Shown here in pieces: positions 33,262-42,600 of a stretch of 64,000 nucleotides of DNA. Below the pieces are notes generated by a model. That model was not told the DNA's origin. It ran no database searches and saw nothing but the letters and a program-made list of their open reading frames with translations. Origin of the DNA: JAXMAR01 sp046350295. Its GTDB lineage: Bacteria > Planctomycetota > Planctomycetia > Gemmatales > Gemmataceae. The position numbers and the translations under genes were made by a program. Position 1 is the first letter of the stretch, and each line of letters begins with the position of its first letter. The DNA lies in NCBI GenBank assembly GCA_046350295.1, contig JAXMAR010000013.1:1-64000 (forward strand), given 5' to 3'.

Positions 33262-33410
33262 AGGTAAAATCCTCCAGTTAACCACCTTGTTTGCCAATAT
33301 TAAGAAAAGACGAGAGTCACGTCGGACTGGTTTGAGCATTCTTATTAATTCTCGTGATAGTGTAAAGAGCGGCTTTTTTTTCGCGGAACACGGCTTGCCG
33401 GAGCTTGCCG

Positions 33411-33457
33411 AAAAAAAAAAACAAACGGGGAAACGAGCCAATCGCTCGTTGTCCCCG
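33411..33457 (-). terminator. Rho-independent terminator of the 33483-34670 gene
   Basis: Read on the minus strand: CGGGG, then AACGAGC-GATTG-GCTCGTT, then CCCCG, followed by TTTGTTTTTTTTTTTT. It lies 26 bp after the stop codon at 33483. Confidence 0.85.
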
Positions 33458-33482
33458 CCTGCGTTTCTCCGGACTCTTCTCA

Positions 33483-34670
33483 CTACCCCGGCGCCAGCGT
33501 CAACATCTTCGTCTTGGTAACGCCCGTGCTCGACTTGATGCGGATTGGGAAGCGGCCGTACTCCGTGACGCGGCCCTTCCAGAGCACCATGCTGTAGCCC
33601 GATTCGCCGACCGCTTCGGGGACCGGCTGGACGTGCCGGCCTTCGAGGAACTCCATCCCCTTGGGCAGTTCGAGCTCGAGCGTTTGGCCCGGGGCGGGAT
33701 CGGTGATGACCGCGGCGACGCTGAACGCCTTGCCGATCTCGAAGGAGCCGCTGAAGTTGATCTTGAACTGCCCCTCCGCCGCGACCGGGGAGGCGATACC
33801 TTTCCCGTAGGCGTAGACGATTTCGCGCTTGGCGCCGGGCTTGATCTCCTTGGGCTCCCAGAAGAAAGCGATGGCGGAATCGCCGCCGCCGCCGATGACC
33901 TGCACGTCCCAGTTGTCGCGGGCGGCGCCGTGGCGGGTGAGGACGAGGCGATCCGGCCGCTCGACCGTGCCGCCGAGGTTCATGGTCAGGTGGGCGACGT
34001 AGCCTGGGTTCTTGAGGTCGGGGCGCTGAAGCATCTGGAGGTAGTCGGGCACTTCCTTGCCCTTGAACTCGACGCCGTCGAGGATCTTGCCGGGGCGGTT
34101 GGGGGCGGCGAAGAGGCAGGCGTCGTTGTCGATCACGTAAGTGTCCATGTAGGTGCGCAGGCCGAAGGTGTGCGGCTTGGCCCCCTTGTTCTCGATCACG
34201 TAGCGGATCAGGACCGAATCCGTCTGCCGTTTGACGCCCGGCCCCGGCGACTTGGTCGGCGTGAGCTCGACGGTCTGGGTGATGCGCAGGTCTCCGTCCA
34301 CCATCACGTTCATGTAGCCCTTGCGTGCCTTGCCCGTCGCCGATTTCGGCAGGGCGCCGTTCATCACCTCGAAGCGGCCCCCCATCGGCATAAAGCCGCC
34401 GCCGGCCGAGCCGTCGATCTTGAAGGTTGGGAAATGGCTCAGGTGCAAGGTGCGGCCCATCTCGTCGTTGATCTGCACGAAGAAGTTGCCGGTCGGCTGG
34501 AAGCGAATACGTTCCACGGGATCGACGGGCAATTCCGCGTCGACGACGACTTCCTTGTCATCCTCGAACTTGACGGTCACCGGCCGCCGCTCCTGGGAGA
34601 CGGCAAACGCGGCGACGGCAACGAGGGCGATCGACATCAGGCGAACCGACCAAACCCGGCTGCACGACAT
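33483..34670 (-). CDS. Conserved secreted planctomycete protein of unknown function
   Basis: 395 residues from ATG 34670 with GGAGAAAACC directly upstream. Signal peptide (MSCSRVWSVRLMSIALVAVAAFA). The mature protein is strand-rich with TVELTPTKSPGPGVKRQTDSVLIRYVIENKG (an immunoglobulin-like strand), LRTYMDTYVIDND and SAIAFFWEPKEIKPGAKREIVYAYGKG, which resembles sugar-binding sandwich folds. No catalytic motif is visible. It ends at a strong terminator and is transcribed alone. Confidence 0.7.
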   Translation of the reverse strand: MSCSRVWSVRLMSIALVAVAAFAVSQERRPVTVKFEDDKEVVVDAELPVDPVERIRFQPTGNFFVQINDEMGRTLHLSHFPTFKIDGSAGGGFMPMGGRFEVMNGALPKSATGKARKGYMNVMVDGDLRITQTVELTPTKSPGPGVKRQTDSVLIRYVIENKGAKPHTFGLRTYMDTYVIDNDACLFAAPNRPGKILDGVEFKGKEVPDYLQMLQRPDLKNPGYVAHLTMNLGGTVERPDRLVLTRHGAARDNWDVQVIGGGGDSAIAFFWEPKEIKPGAKREIVYAYGKGIASPVAAEGQFKINFSGSFEIGKAFSVAAVITDPAPGQTLELELPKGMEFLEGRHVQPVPEAVGESGYSMVLWKGRVTEYGRFPIRIKSSTGVTKTKMLTLAPG

Positions 34671-34797
34671 GGTTTTCTCCCTATCGACCAGAAATGGCGC
34701 ACACAGACCCCTGGGAGAGGCAGTGTCTCTGTATACCAAGACGAGGCAGGAGGCCACTTCGGACTGATGAAAAGCCCTTACGCCAAGGTACGATTCT

Positions 34798-35201
34798 TCA
34801 TTTTTTCTTCCTCGTGGCGGGCGTCGCCGCTTCCTTCGATTTGCCGCCCTTTGCTTTGGCAGCCCGGAGCGTTTTTTTCGGGACCAGAAGTCGATAGCTT
34901 TCTTTGACCCACCGTTCCAGCATGTCGAGGGGCACGGGGTCGTCGGCGCCGAATGTCAACTTCGTCCATCCGCCGGCGCCGACACGACATGCGGAAAACC
35001 CGGCCGCTTCAGGGATGGAGTCCCGCAGCTTCAGCATGGCGTCGGCGGCGCCCAGGAAGAGGAACGCTTTGTTCCGGGTTTTGATGGTGCGGCGCTCCGC
35101 GGGCGTGCCGGCGCAGGCGATCCCTTCTTCGGTATCCGGCTGGCGCGGGCGACGCGCCGCAAGCGATCGATGATGCCGCCGTCTTTCTTTTCGGGGGGCA
35201 T
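34798..35201 (-). pseudogene. MmcQ/YjbR-family protein, one frameshift
   Basis: The frame from ATG 35201 (GAGAGG upstream) reads MPPEKKDGGIIDRLRRVARA and then breaks. The next frame continues with PDTEEGIACAGTPAERRTIKTRNKAFLFLG, AADAMLKLRDSIPEAA and DPVPLDMLERWVKESYRLLVPKK, ending in a Lys/Ala-rich tail at 34798. This is the MmcQ/YjbR (CyaY-like DNA-binding) fold as usual for planctomycetes. One indel near 35120-35140 joins the parts. Role unknown; possibly intact if the indel is a sequencing error. Confidence 0.7.
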
Positions 35202-35346
35202 ACGTCCTCTCGGTGGACCACGTCCTCAAGCCGAAGTAGCGCAAGCGCGCGCCCGCACTACCATGCTAAGACGCCGCCGCCACGCCGTCATCCCGTGGCG
35301 CCTCCTGTCGGCTGGTCATAGAAAAAGCGAACGAGGAGGAATCCGC

Positions 35347-36195
35347 ATGCGCCGCTTGTTCACCATCGTCTGCCTCATCCCTCTGACCGGCGCCACGGCG
35401 GTCGCCGACGAAAAGCTGTTCGGCATCGCCTGCCGCTCCGTGCATCTCTCGTATCCGGCCCCGGCCGGCGCCGCGTTTTACAACGAGGTGACGGTCCTCA
35501 AGTCCGCTGCCGGCTCGTACTTCATGGCGTGCGGTTGGAGCAAGGGATACTTCGGCATCCAGGAATCGGCGGCCGGCAAGAAGGTTGTCCTCTTCTCGGT
35601 GTGGGATCCCGCGGCGGGCGATAGCCCGGCCAAGATTCCCGCGGAGAAACGCGTGAAGACGCTGCACAAGGACGCCGCGGTTCGCGTGGGACGCTTCGGG
35701 GGCGAGGGGACCGGCGGGCAGTCGTTCTTTGACTATGATTGGAAGGTGAACGAGACGTGCCGCTTCCTGGTCACGGCGACGCGCGACGGCCCGGATCGCT
35801 TCGCCTACGCGGGTCACTTCTACCTTCCGGAGAAGAAGGAGTGGAAGCATCTCGTCACATTCTCGACGCTCGCATCCAAAGATGAGTGGATCAAGGGGTG
35901 CTACTCATTCGTTGAAGACTTCCGCCGCAACAAGGTCAGCGCGACGCAGGTACGCAAAGCCTCTTTCGGCCCCGGCTGGCTGAAAACGACCAAGGGGGAA
36001 TGGCTCAGCCTCGACAAGGCGCGATTCACCGCGGATTCCAACCCCGCCATGAACATCGACGCCGGAACGAGCGGCCCCGCCTTCTTCCTGGTGACCGGCG
36101 GCGGCACGGAGAATAGGCACGCGAAGTTGCGTGCCACCATCACCCGGGAGGTCGGCGCCGCGAAGCTTCCGCGCGATCTGCCGAAGCTCGAATAA
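35347..36195 (+). CDS. Secreted DUF3472-domain protein
   Basis: 282 residues. ATG 35347 has AGGAGGAA upstream. Signal peptide to about residue 21. EVTVLKSAAGSYFMACGWSKGYFGIQE and VLFSVWDP begin the DUF3472 region (about 45-230), with GGEGTGGQSFFDYDWKVNETCRFLVTA and FYLPEKKEWKHLVTFST following in family order. DUF3472 proteins are often found near carbohydrate-binding or glycoside hydrolase genes; function unproved. Transcribed alone. Confidence 0.8.
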   Translation: MRRLFTIVCLIPLTGATAVADEKLFGIACRSVHLSYPAPAGAAFYNEVTVLKSAAGSYFMACGWSKGYFGIQESAAGKKVVLFSVWDPAAGDSPAKIPAEKRVKTLHKDAAVRVGRFGGEGTGGQSFFDYDWKVNETCRFLVTATRDGPDRFAYAGHFYLPEKKEWKHLVTFSTLASKDEWIKGCYSFVEDFRRNKVSATQVRKASFGPGWLKTTKGEWLSLDKARFTADSNPAMNIDAGTSGPAFFLVTGGGTENRHAKLRATITREVGAAKLPRDLPKLE

Positions 36196-36236
36196 CGGGG
36201 CGGAGTCGACTTGCAGAATCCGCGCAGGGAATCGTC

Positions 36237-36546
36237 ATGGCGCCCACCACGCTCCTCCTGGTCGTCTTCCTCGGCGCGGGAACCGTTCTCATCGCCCTGA
36301 GTGTCCCTTTGATCCAGCGGCGTATCGGCCCCAACCAGCCTCTACGGCTTCCGCGTCCGGCGTACTCTCGAAGATCCCAATATCTGGTATCCGGTCAACG
36401 CCACGGCGTTGTACTTCATGCCGGACCTGGAACTAGCGGTCTACGCGTCCCTGGTCGGCGCCGTGGCCGTTTTGGGGCTCGTCATTGTCCTCATCCAGAG
36501 CTTCCGCTACCTTCGCCGCTTGACGAAGGAAAACGCCTCGAGGTGA
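36237..36546 (+). pseudogene. SdpI-family small membrane protein with frameshift and probable internal deletion
   Basis: From ATG 36237 (AGGGA upstream) the first frame reads TTLLLVVFLGAGTVLIALSVPLIQRRIGPN, the first membrane helix and the Pro-Asn turn of SdpI-like proteins. The next frame continues directly with LYGFRVRRTLEDPNIWYPVNA, the family signature, then LAVYASLVGAVAVLGLVIVLIQSFRYLRRL and a stop at 36546. Relative to the family, the second membrane helix is missing between NATA and LYFMPD (about 15-20 residues). The pair of lesions makes real decay more likely than a single sequencing error. Confidence 0.7.
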
Positions 36547-36583
36547 ACACGAGCGCCGGAAGCGCTTCGCGCGAGTTTTGATG

Positions 36584-37675
36584 TCAGTCGAGCTGTTCGA
36601 GCCAGACGCGCAGGTCGTTCTCGTATTCGCTGGCCAGGTCGTTCTTGACGAGCTGGCGGTGGAAGTCGGCGGCGCCCTTGCGGCCGAGGTCGGCGGCCTG
36701 GGCGTCGGCGAAGCGGGAGGCCGGATCGGGAGCGACCAGGCTGCGGCACAGATTGAAGAGGAGCTCGTTGCAGCTCACTTCATAGGGGAGGAGATGGTGC
36801 AGGCGGGAAACCAGCGTTTCCTTGGCCTCGAGCAATTCGGCGCGGCGCGTGAGCCCCTCGAAAGGGGATTGGCCGGCGAGCATCTCCACGAGCACGTAGC
36901 CCATGCTGGCGAGGTCAGCGCGGGCCGAGTTGGGCTCGCCGCGCAACACCTCGGGAGCGGCGTAGACCGGCGACCACATGCGGCGGGCGCCCGGGCGGGC
37001 CAGGTCGACCGCCGAGCCGATGTCGATCACCTTGGCGGCGCCGGTGCGCTTGAGCATGATGTTGGAGGGCTTGATGTCGCCGTGAACGATGCCCTCGCGG
37101 TGCAGGGCGCCGAGGCCGGCGAGGCACTCGCGCAGCACCTGAATGGCGACGCCGGGCTTGAAGCGCGGCTGGCGCGGGCCGTCGGTGAGGATGACGCGGT
37201 TGATGTACTCCCAGCGCTCGGGACCGGCCTTGCGGGTCTTGTGCAGTACGTCACGGTTGAGCAGGTCGCGCAGGTCGAAGCCGTCGACCCACTCCATCTC
37301 CATGATGCGGATGTCGTTTTGCTCGATGAAGCCGTGGATGTCGATGAGGTTATCGTGCTGGATGAGAGCGACGCGGGCGGCGGTCTGGGCAACGTGGACC
37401 ATGTCTTGCCGGTAATGTTCGTCGCTGAGGTAGGACTCGGGGGAGAAGATCTTGAGGGCGACGGGCAGGAGGAAGCCGTCGGTTCCCTGTTGCTCGCTCA
37501 GGAAGACCTGCCCCTGACCCCCCTTGCCGAGGAGGCGGACCTTGCGATGAAGCGTCTTCCACTCGACGTAGGGCTGCTCGGTAAGGATGAGGTAATGGCC
37601 GAAAAGCTCGGAGGCCGAGAGCCGCGCCTCGGCGGCGGGAAGGGAATCCTGATGCGAGACGGTCGACGACGACAT
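36584..37675 (-). CDS. Eukaryotic-type serine/threonine protein kinase
   Basis: 363 residues from ATG 37675 with AGGGGA 6 bases upstream. Kinase domain about 48-340: glycine loop GKGGQGQVF, Lys in PVALKIF, catalytic loop HREGIVHGDIKPSNIML, the magnesium motif DIGSAVD instead of DFG, and APEVL. No C-terminal sensor or membrane domain, unlike many planctomycete kinases. It starts after about 180 bp from the SelW-like gene on the opposite strand. Substrate unknown; the intact K, D and N residues imply activity. Confidence 0.9.
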   Translation of the reverse strand: MSSSTVSHQDSLPAAEARLSASELFGHYLILTEQPYVEWKTLHRKVRLLGKGGQGQVFLSEQQGTDGFLLPVALKIFSPESYLSDEHYRQDMVHVAQTAARVALIQHDNLIDIHGFIEQNDIRIMEMEWVDGFDLRDLLNRDVLHKTRKAGPERWEYINRVILTDGPRQPRFKPGVAIQVLRECLAGLGALHREGIVHGDIKPSNIMLKRTGAAKVIDIGSAVDLARPGARRMWSPVYAAPEVLRGEPNSARADLASMGYVLVEMLAGQSPFEGLTRRAELLEAKETLVSRLHHLLPYEVSCNELLFNLCRSLVAPDPASRFADAQAADLGRKGAADFHRQLVKNDLASEYENDLRVWLEQLD

Positions 37676-37854
37676 TCCATGTCCCCTGGTGAAGAAACTC
37701 CATTGTACGCTCGGGCCGCCTCGCCTTCTAGCTCGGTTGCCCATATCGCCGCTGCGCGGGCCCGTCCGTCTGAAATGGCGCTGCTCGAACCCTTTCCGCG
37801 CTGCTAACATCTAACCTGTTGAACGCCCGCGGGCCTACTGGAGACTTTCAGACC

Positions 37855-38100
37855 ATGCGTATCGAGTTGAAGTATTGCGCGATGTGAAACTACGAGCCTC
37901 AGGCCGTCAGTTTGACGACCAAATTGCTCAACCAGTTCAAGATGGGAATCAGCGACCTGAAATTGATTCCCTACAAGGGAGGCTGCTTCGAGGTCACGGT
38001 AGACGGCGACCTGATCTACTCGAAGCTGGCGACCGGCAAGTTTCCGGACGAGAAGTCGGTGCTGGACGCGGTCAGCAAGAGAGTCAAGGCCGCCGGCTAG
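37855..38100 (+). CDS. SelW/Rdx-family thioredoxin-like protein, probable selenoprotein (in-frame UGA)
   Basis: Reading from ATG 37855 through TGA 37885-37887 gives an 81-residue protein MRIELKYCAMU then NYEPQAVSLTTKLLNQF, GGCFEVTVDGDLIYSKLATG and FPDEKSVLDAV. This is the whole Rdx/SelW fold, with the redox motif C-A-M-U where relatives have C-x-x-C or C-x-x-U. Without readthrough the motif would be lost and translation would have to start inside the gene. A hairpin at 37902-37920 fits a bacterial SECIS. GGAG lies 11 bases upstream of ATG, a little far. SelW-like proteins are small oxidoreductases. A TGC/TGT to TGA mutation is the alternative; the downstream frame is intact and conserved, which argues against decay. 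Confidence 0.8.
37902..37920 (+). promoter_or_regulatory. Candidate bacterial SECIS hairpin of the SelW-like gene
   Basis: GGcCGTCA-GTT-TGACGaCC: a perfect 5-bp upper stem CGTCA/TGACG, one mismatch and two further G-C pairs. The three-base loop begins with G and lies 22 bases after the UGA. These values sit within the published bSECIS rules (short stem, loop 3-14 with an early G, about 16-37 bases from UGA). Confidence 0.6.
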
Positions 38101-38171
38101 AGTGTCGGTGGCGAGTGGTGGGTCGTGAGTGGCGCCGGCTTGTTGGCGCCGCCCGCGACTCACCTTCGCAT

Positions 38172-39329
38172 TCAGTTGAGGTCGATCTCGATCACGGCGC
38201 GCTCGCGCAGTTCGCGGACGATTCGTTTCACTTCGCGCTCATACACCTGCGTCATCAGCTTTTCGCGGATCTTGCGCTGGACCTCCTCGGTGAGCGGCAG
38301 CTGGCCGCCGTAGTCGCGGTGTGTCAGGCGAAACATGTGGACGCCGGTCGAAATCTCGACGATGGGGCCGATCTCCCCCTTGCGCATCTTGAAGAGATGC
38401 TCCTCGAGTTCGGCCGGCTTGATCTCGCCGCGGCGGGCGCCAAAGCCCTTGCCGCCGCGAAACTTGCTGTCGCCGTCGTCGAAGGGAGTCAACTTCGCGA
38501 AGTCCTCGGGCCGGCGCACCGTCGCGATCATCTCCTCCGCCGCTCGCCGCGCATCGGCGAGAGTCGGATACTTGGGGCCCACCGCCAGGAACACGTCCTG
38601 CCATTCGACCCTGTCGACCGTCACGAACTCGTTTTTGTGCGTTTCGTAATACTCGGCCACCTCGGTCAGGCCGACGCGCGCCTCGGTCGGCGGCTTGGCC
38701 CGGCTTCGCATGTATTCGTTGTAAACGATGCTGCGCTCGAACTGCCGCATCAGCATCGGCGTGATCTCCTTGACCGTCTCGGGCGGCACTTTTTGCCCCT
38801 TGTCCGCGGCGATCTTCAGGAATCTGTCGATGCGCTTGTCCGTCTCCTGCACGGCGATCTCCTTGAGCTTGGCGATCGCCTTCGGGTTGGACTTGCTCAG
38901 CTTGCGGATCGCGTCCTGATAGACGACCTCCTGGTCGATGAGAAAATCGAGGGCGTCGTTGTAGATCTTGGCTTGCTTCTCGGTCAGGCTTGCCGTGCTG
39001 ACGCCGCTCTTGCCGCGATAGAGCTGGTCCAGCTCGCCGCCGATCATGTTCATGATTTCGGCGTCGAAGAGCGGCGTGCCGTTGACGTGGGCGCGGACGG
39101 TGGCGTTCTGCTCGGTCGCGGTCGTCAAGCCGCCGCCGGCCGGCGGCGCGCTGATGGGACGCTCGGCGCGCTGCATGCGGACCGAGCCCGGAGCCGAGAA
39201 CGGCTTGAGGTCATCGGCCAAAGAGGCGGTCGTGGGGGCCAGGTCGGAGCGGGGGCTGACGCAACCGGCGACGCCAAGCGCCGCCGCCAGAACAAGACAC
39301 CCCATCGCCGTCCGTGTGGGTCGAGTCAT
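38172..39329 (-). CDS. PpiC/SurA-type peptidyl-prolyl isomerase lipoprotein
   Basis: 385 residues. Lipobox LGVAGC at the end of a signal peptide (Cys23), so an outer or inner membrane lipoprotein. A SurA-N-like helical region (about 75-225: VRAHVNGTPLFDAEIMNMI, FLIDQEVVYQDAIRK) precedes a parvulin domain (about 240-350: VEWQDVFLAVG, ADARRAAEEMIATVRRPEDFAKL, ELEEHLFKMRKGEIGPIVEISTGVHMFRLTHR). Folding factor for exported proteins. It lies 271 bp downstream of mfd on the same strand, across the inserted element at 39420. Confidence 0.9.
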   Translation of the reverse strand: MTRPTRTAMGCLVLAAALGVAGCVSPRSDLAPTTASLADDLKPFSAPGSVRMQRAERPISAPPAGGGLTTATEQNATVRAHVNGTPLFDAEIMNMIGGELDQLYRGKSGVSTASLTEKQAKIYNDALDFLIDQEVVYQDAIRKLSKSNPKAIAKLKEIAVQETDKRIDRFLKIAADKGQKVPPETVKEITPMLMRQFERSIVYNEYMRSRAKPPTEARVGLTEVAEYYETHKNEFVTVDRVEWQDVFLAVGPKYPTLADARRAAEEMIATVRRPEDFAKLTPFDDGDSKFRGGKGFGARRGEIKPAELEEHLFKMRKGEIGPIVEISTGVHMFRLTHRDYGGQLPLTEEVQRKIREKLMTQVYEREVKRIVRELRERAVIEIDLN

Positions 39330-39600
39330 GCCGCATCCTTGCTTTCTGTCCTTCGTTTAGACGCAGTTTCAAAACCGATGTAGGCGCAGGCTTTGGACTG
39401 TGGCCACCGCAGCTACGAGGGCTTTGCAACGCAAAAGGGGACTGTCCCTTTCGCTCGAGCGAAAAACCGCTCTTTTGCCAGGTCGAAAGGGACTGTCCCC
39501 TTTTGCGTTGCAAAGCCCAGCTACGAGTTGTGAAACAGCCGCTTAGTGCTCGCGCCGCCTTACCGAGGGCTCATCCTGGCCCGGAAAGGGCGCAGCCGCG
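39330..39600. other. Intergenic region between mfd and the PpiC gene
   Basis: 271 bp with no gene. It contains the 98-bp inverted-repeat element with its 10-bp flanking duplication and, outside that, a weaker inverted pair: 39357-39375 (TTTAGACGCAGTTTCAAAA) against 39528-39546, whose complement is CTAAGCGGCTGTTTCACAA. That outer pair resembles the ends of the 14351 element. Confidence 0.55.
39410..39527. mobile_element. REPIN/MITE-like element with 10-bp target-site duplication
   Basis: The element 39420-39517 has arms GGCTTTGCAACGCAAAAGGG... of 34 bp (one mismatch) around a 30-bp loop. It is immediately flanked by CAGCTACGAG at 39410-39419 and again at 39518-39527, a perfect 10-bp direct repeat. 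It matches the element at 22587-22685 over its whole length. No transposase is encoded, so it must be moved in trans. Confidence 0.85.
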
Positions 39601-42600
39601 TTATAACGCCCGAATCGGCAGACGCAAGAGATGTTTGAGACACGCATACAACTCCGCCGCCTCCAGCTCTCCCGCCCGCAGCCGGTAGTACGCCGTCCGC
39701 TCGTCCACCACGCGTAGCCGGCCGACGCTCCCTTTCGCCAGCTTGTCTATCCTCCGGCTGTTGCGGTACTCGAAGACAACGTCGACCGGCCCCTTCGCCA
39801 GCGCCAGATGCAACGGCGCCCCATCGTCCTGGCTTGCCGCCAGGTCCTTGATCCCTTTTCCTTCGAGGTGGACGCCGGCGATCTGCCAGCGCGCCGCCAG
39901 GAGCCGCAACTCGTGCAGCCGCAGGAGCCATTTCACCGGTTCAGGGACTGCCCCGAACCGATCGCGCAGCTCGTTCTCGAAATCCTCCAGCCGGTCCAGC
40001 TTCCGTATCCGCGCCAGCCGGCGATAGGCCTCGATCTTCTGCTTCTGCCCCGGCACGTAGTCGCGCGGCAAATAGGCGGGCCAGGGCAGCTCGACCGTCG
40101 TCTCCAGCGGCGTCTTCACCGGCATCGCCTTGAGCGAGCGCACGGCGTTCTCCAGCAGCGAGCAGTAAAGCTCGTAACCAACGGCCGCGATGTGCCCGCT
40201 CTGCTGCGTGCCGAGGATGTTGCCCGCGCCGCGGATCTCCAGGTCGCGCATGGCGATCTTGAAGCCGGCCCCCAGCTCGTTGAACTCCTCGATCGCCTTG
40301 AGCCGCCGCGCCGCCGCCGGCGTCAGCGTCCGTTCGCTGTCGAGCAGCATGTAGGCGTAGGCCCGGTGCTTGTAGCGCCCGACGCGGCCCCGGAGCTGGT
40401 GCAGGTCGGCCAACCCGTAGTTGTCCGCCTGGTTGATGAAGATGGTGTTGGCGTTGGGGATGTCCAGCCCGCTCTCGATGATGGTGGTGGCGACCAGCAC
40501 GTCCGCCTCGCGCTTGACGAAGCGCACCATCGCCTCCTCCAGCTCCCCCTCGGCCATCTGGCCATGGCCGATGACGATGCGCGCCTCGGGAACGATGCCG
40601 TGCACCGCCGCCGCGATCTCCTTGATGTTGTGGACGCGGTTGTGGACGAAGTAAACCTGCCCATCGCGGTTCAACTCGCGCAGGATGGCGTGGCGGATCA
40701 GCGTCGGATCGAAGCGGGCGATGCGCGTCTCGATGGCGAGCCGACCCTGCGGCGGCGTTTCGAGATTAGAGATGTCGCGGATGCCCAGGAGCGAAAGGTG
40801 CAGCGTGCGCGGGATCGGCGTCGCCGTCAGCGTGAGCACGTCGACTGTCTGCCTGAGCTTCTTGAGCCGCTCCTTGTGCTCGACGCCGAAGCGCTGCTCC
40901 TCGTCGATGATGACGAGGCCAAGGTCCTTGAATTTGACATCCTGGGAAACGACGCGGTGCGTGCCGATGACGATGTCGATGGCGCCGTCCCCCAATCGCT
41001 TCACGATGTCGCGCTGCTCGCCGTGCGTGCGAAAGCGGCTGATGCCTTCGACGACGAACGGATACTCCGCCAGCCGTTGCGTGAAGGTGCGGTAGTGCTG
41101 CTCGGCGAGAACGGTCGTCGGCACCAGGACGGCCACCTGCTTGCCGTTGTCGATCGCCTTGAAGGCGGCGCGGATCGCGAGCTCCGTTTTGCCGTAGCCG
41201 ACGTCGCCGCAGATGAGCCGGTCCATGGGCCGGGAGCGCTGCATGTCGCGCTTGATCTCCGCCATGGTGGAGAGCTGGTCGGGCGTCTCCTGGTACGGGA
41301 AGGCCGCCTCGAACTCGCGCTGCCAGTCGCTGTCGGGAGGATAGTCGATGCCCGGCTTGCTCTCGCGCAGCGCTTGCAGCTCGACCATCTCGCTCGCCAG
41401 GTCGAAGACCGCCGCCTGCACACGCTCCTTGCGTTTCTGCCAGCTCGTGCCGCCGAGCTTGGACAGCTCCGGATCGACGCGGCCGCCGCCGACGTACTTC
41501 TGCACGAGCTCGATGCGGGAGGCGGGGACATAGACGAGCGTGCCGCCGGCGAACTCGAGGATGAGGTGCTCCTCGGCCTGCCCGTTCTTCTCGAGCATGT
41601 GCAGGCCGCGATAGCGCGCGATGCCGTGCGAGAGATGGACGACGAGATCGTCGGGCTGCAATTCGAGGAAGCTATCGATCGCCTTGGACTCGAGGCGACG
41701 CCGTGGCAACGGCGCGGCGACCTGATCGCGCAGGAACAACTCGTGATCGCCGAGCACGACGAGGCTGGCGACGCCGTTTGAGCCGTTTGCGTCCGCCCCG
41801 TTTAGCCGCGACCCGAAGGGAAGCGCGGACGTCGTCCCATCGGCGTCTCCATCCTTCACGCGTTTGCCGCGTCCTTTCCGCCCCCTCTCCCCCCGCTTCG
41901 GGGGGAGAGGGGTAGGGGTGAGGGGGGTAGTGGCCCCGTTTTCGGTGGCGGTGTCCTTTCCGAGCGCCCCGTCCCCGCTCCCCTCCGGTGCGCGGCTAAA
42001 CAGCAGCCGAAAGCCCGCCCGTACGTGCCCCACCGTCAGCTGCAGCCGGCCCTCCCGCGCCAGCGCCGAGTCCGCCAGCACGTCCCCGAGCCGCTTCTTC
42101 TCCGCGTCGTTGTGGCAGGCAATGAGGACGCTGTCCCGCGCCGCCGCCGTGTCCAGCTCCTCCTTGATCTTGCGCACGTCACCGCTGAACCGTTCCACCG
42201 ACTCGACGCGCAAGTGGCACGTCGTGTCCAGACTCGACGACGGCAGCGCCGAGACATGCACGCTCGGGAACGATACGAGCTTCTGGAACACCGGCGGGAT
42301 CGAGAACAGCCCGGTCGTGTCCGCGATGCGCTCCAGGAAATACTTTCCCTGCTCGGCCAGCTCGCTCGGCTCGATCAGGACCGTCCACGTTCCGGGCGGC
42401 AGGTAATCGCAAAGATGTCCGGTGAAGGCGAGCGCGGTCGCGTGCTGCGTCGCTAGCTCGATCGCCTGCAATTCGCCGAGGCTGCGCTGCGTTTCCACCG
42501 AGAACTGCCGGATTGACTCGATCTCGTCGCCGACGAACTCGACACGGTAGGGCGCCTCGGCGTCGGGCGAGAAGACGTCGAGGATGCCGCCGCGCCGGCT

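Noticed and set aside
37912..38100. A short gene starting at TTG 37912 instead of the SelW-like gene
   Set aside because: It lacks the redox motif and first strand of the fold, and the upstream sequence through the TGA matches the family.
39808..41781. 657-codon plus-strand frame opposite mfd
   Set aside because: No family resemblance, composition of a complement frame, and mfd on the other strand is unmistakable.
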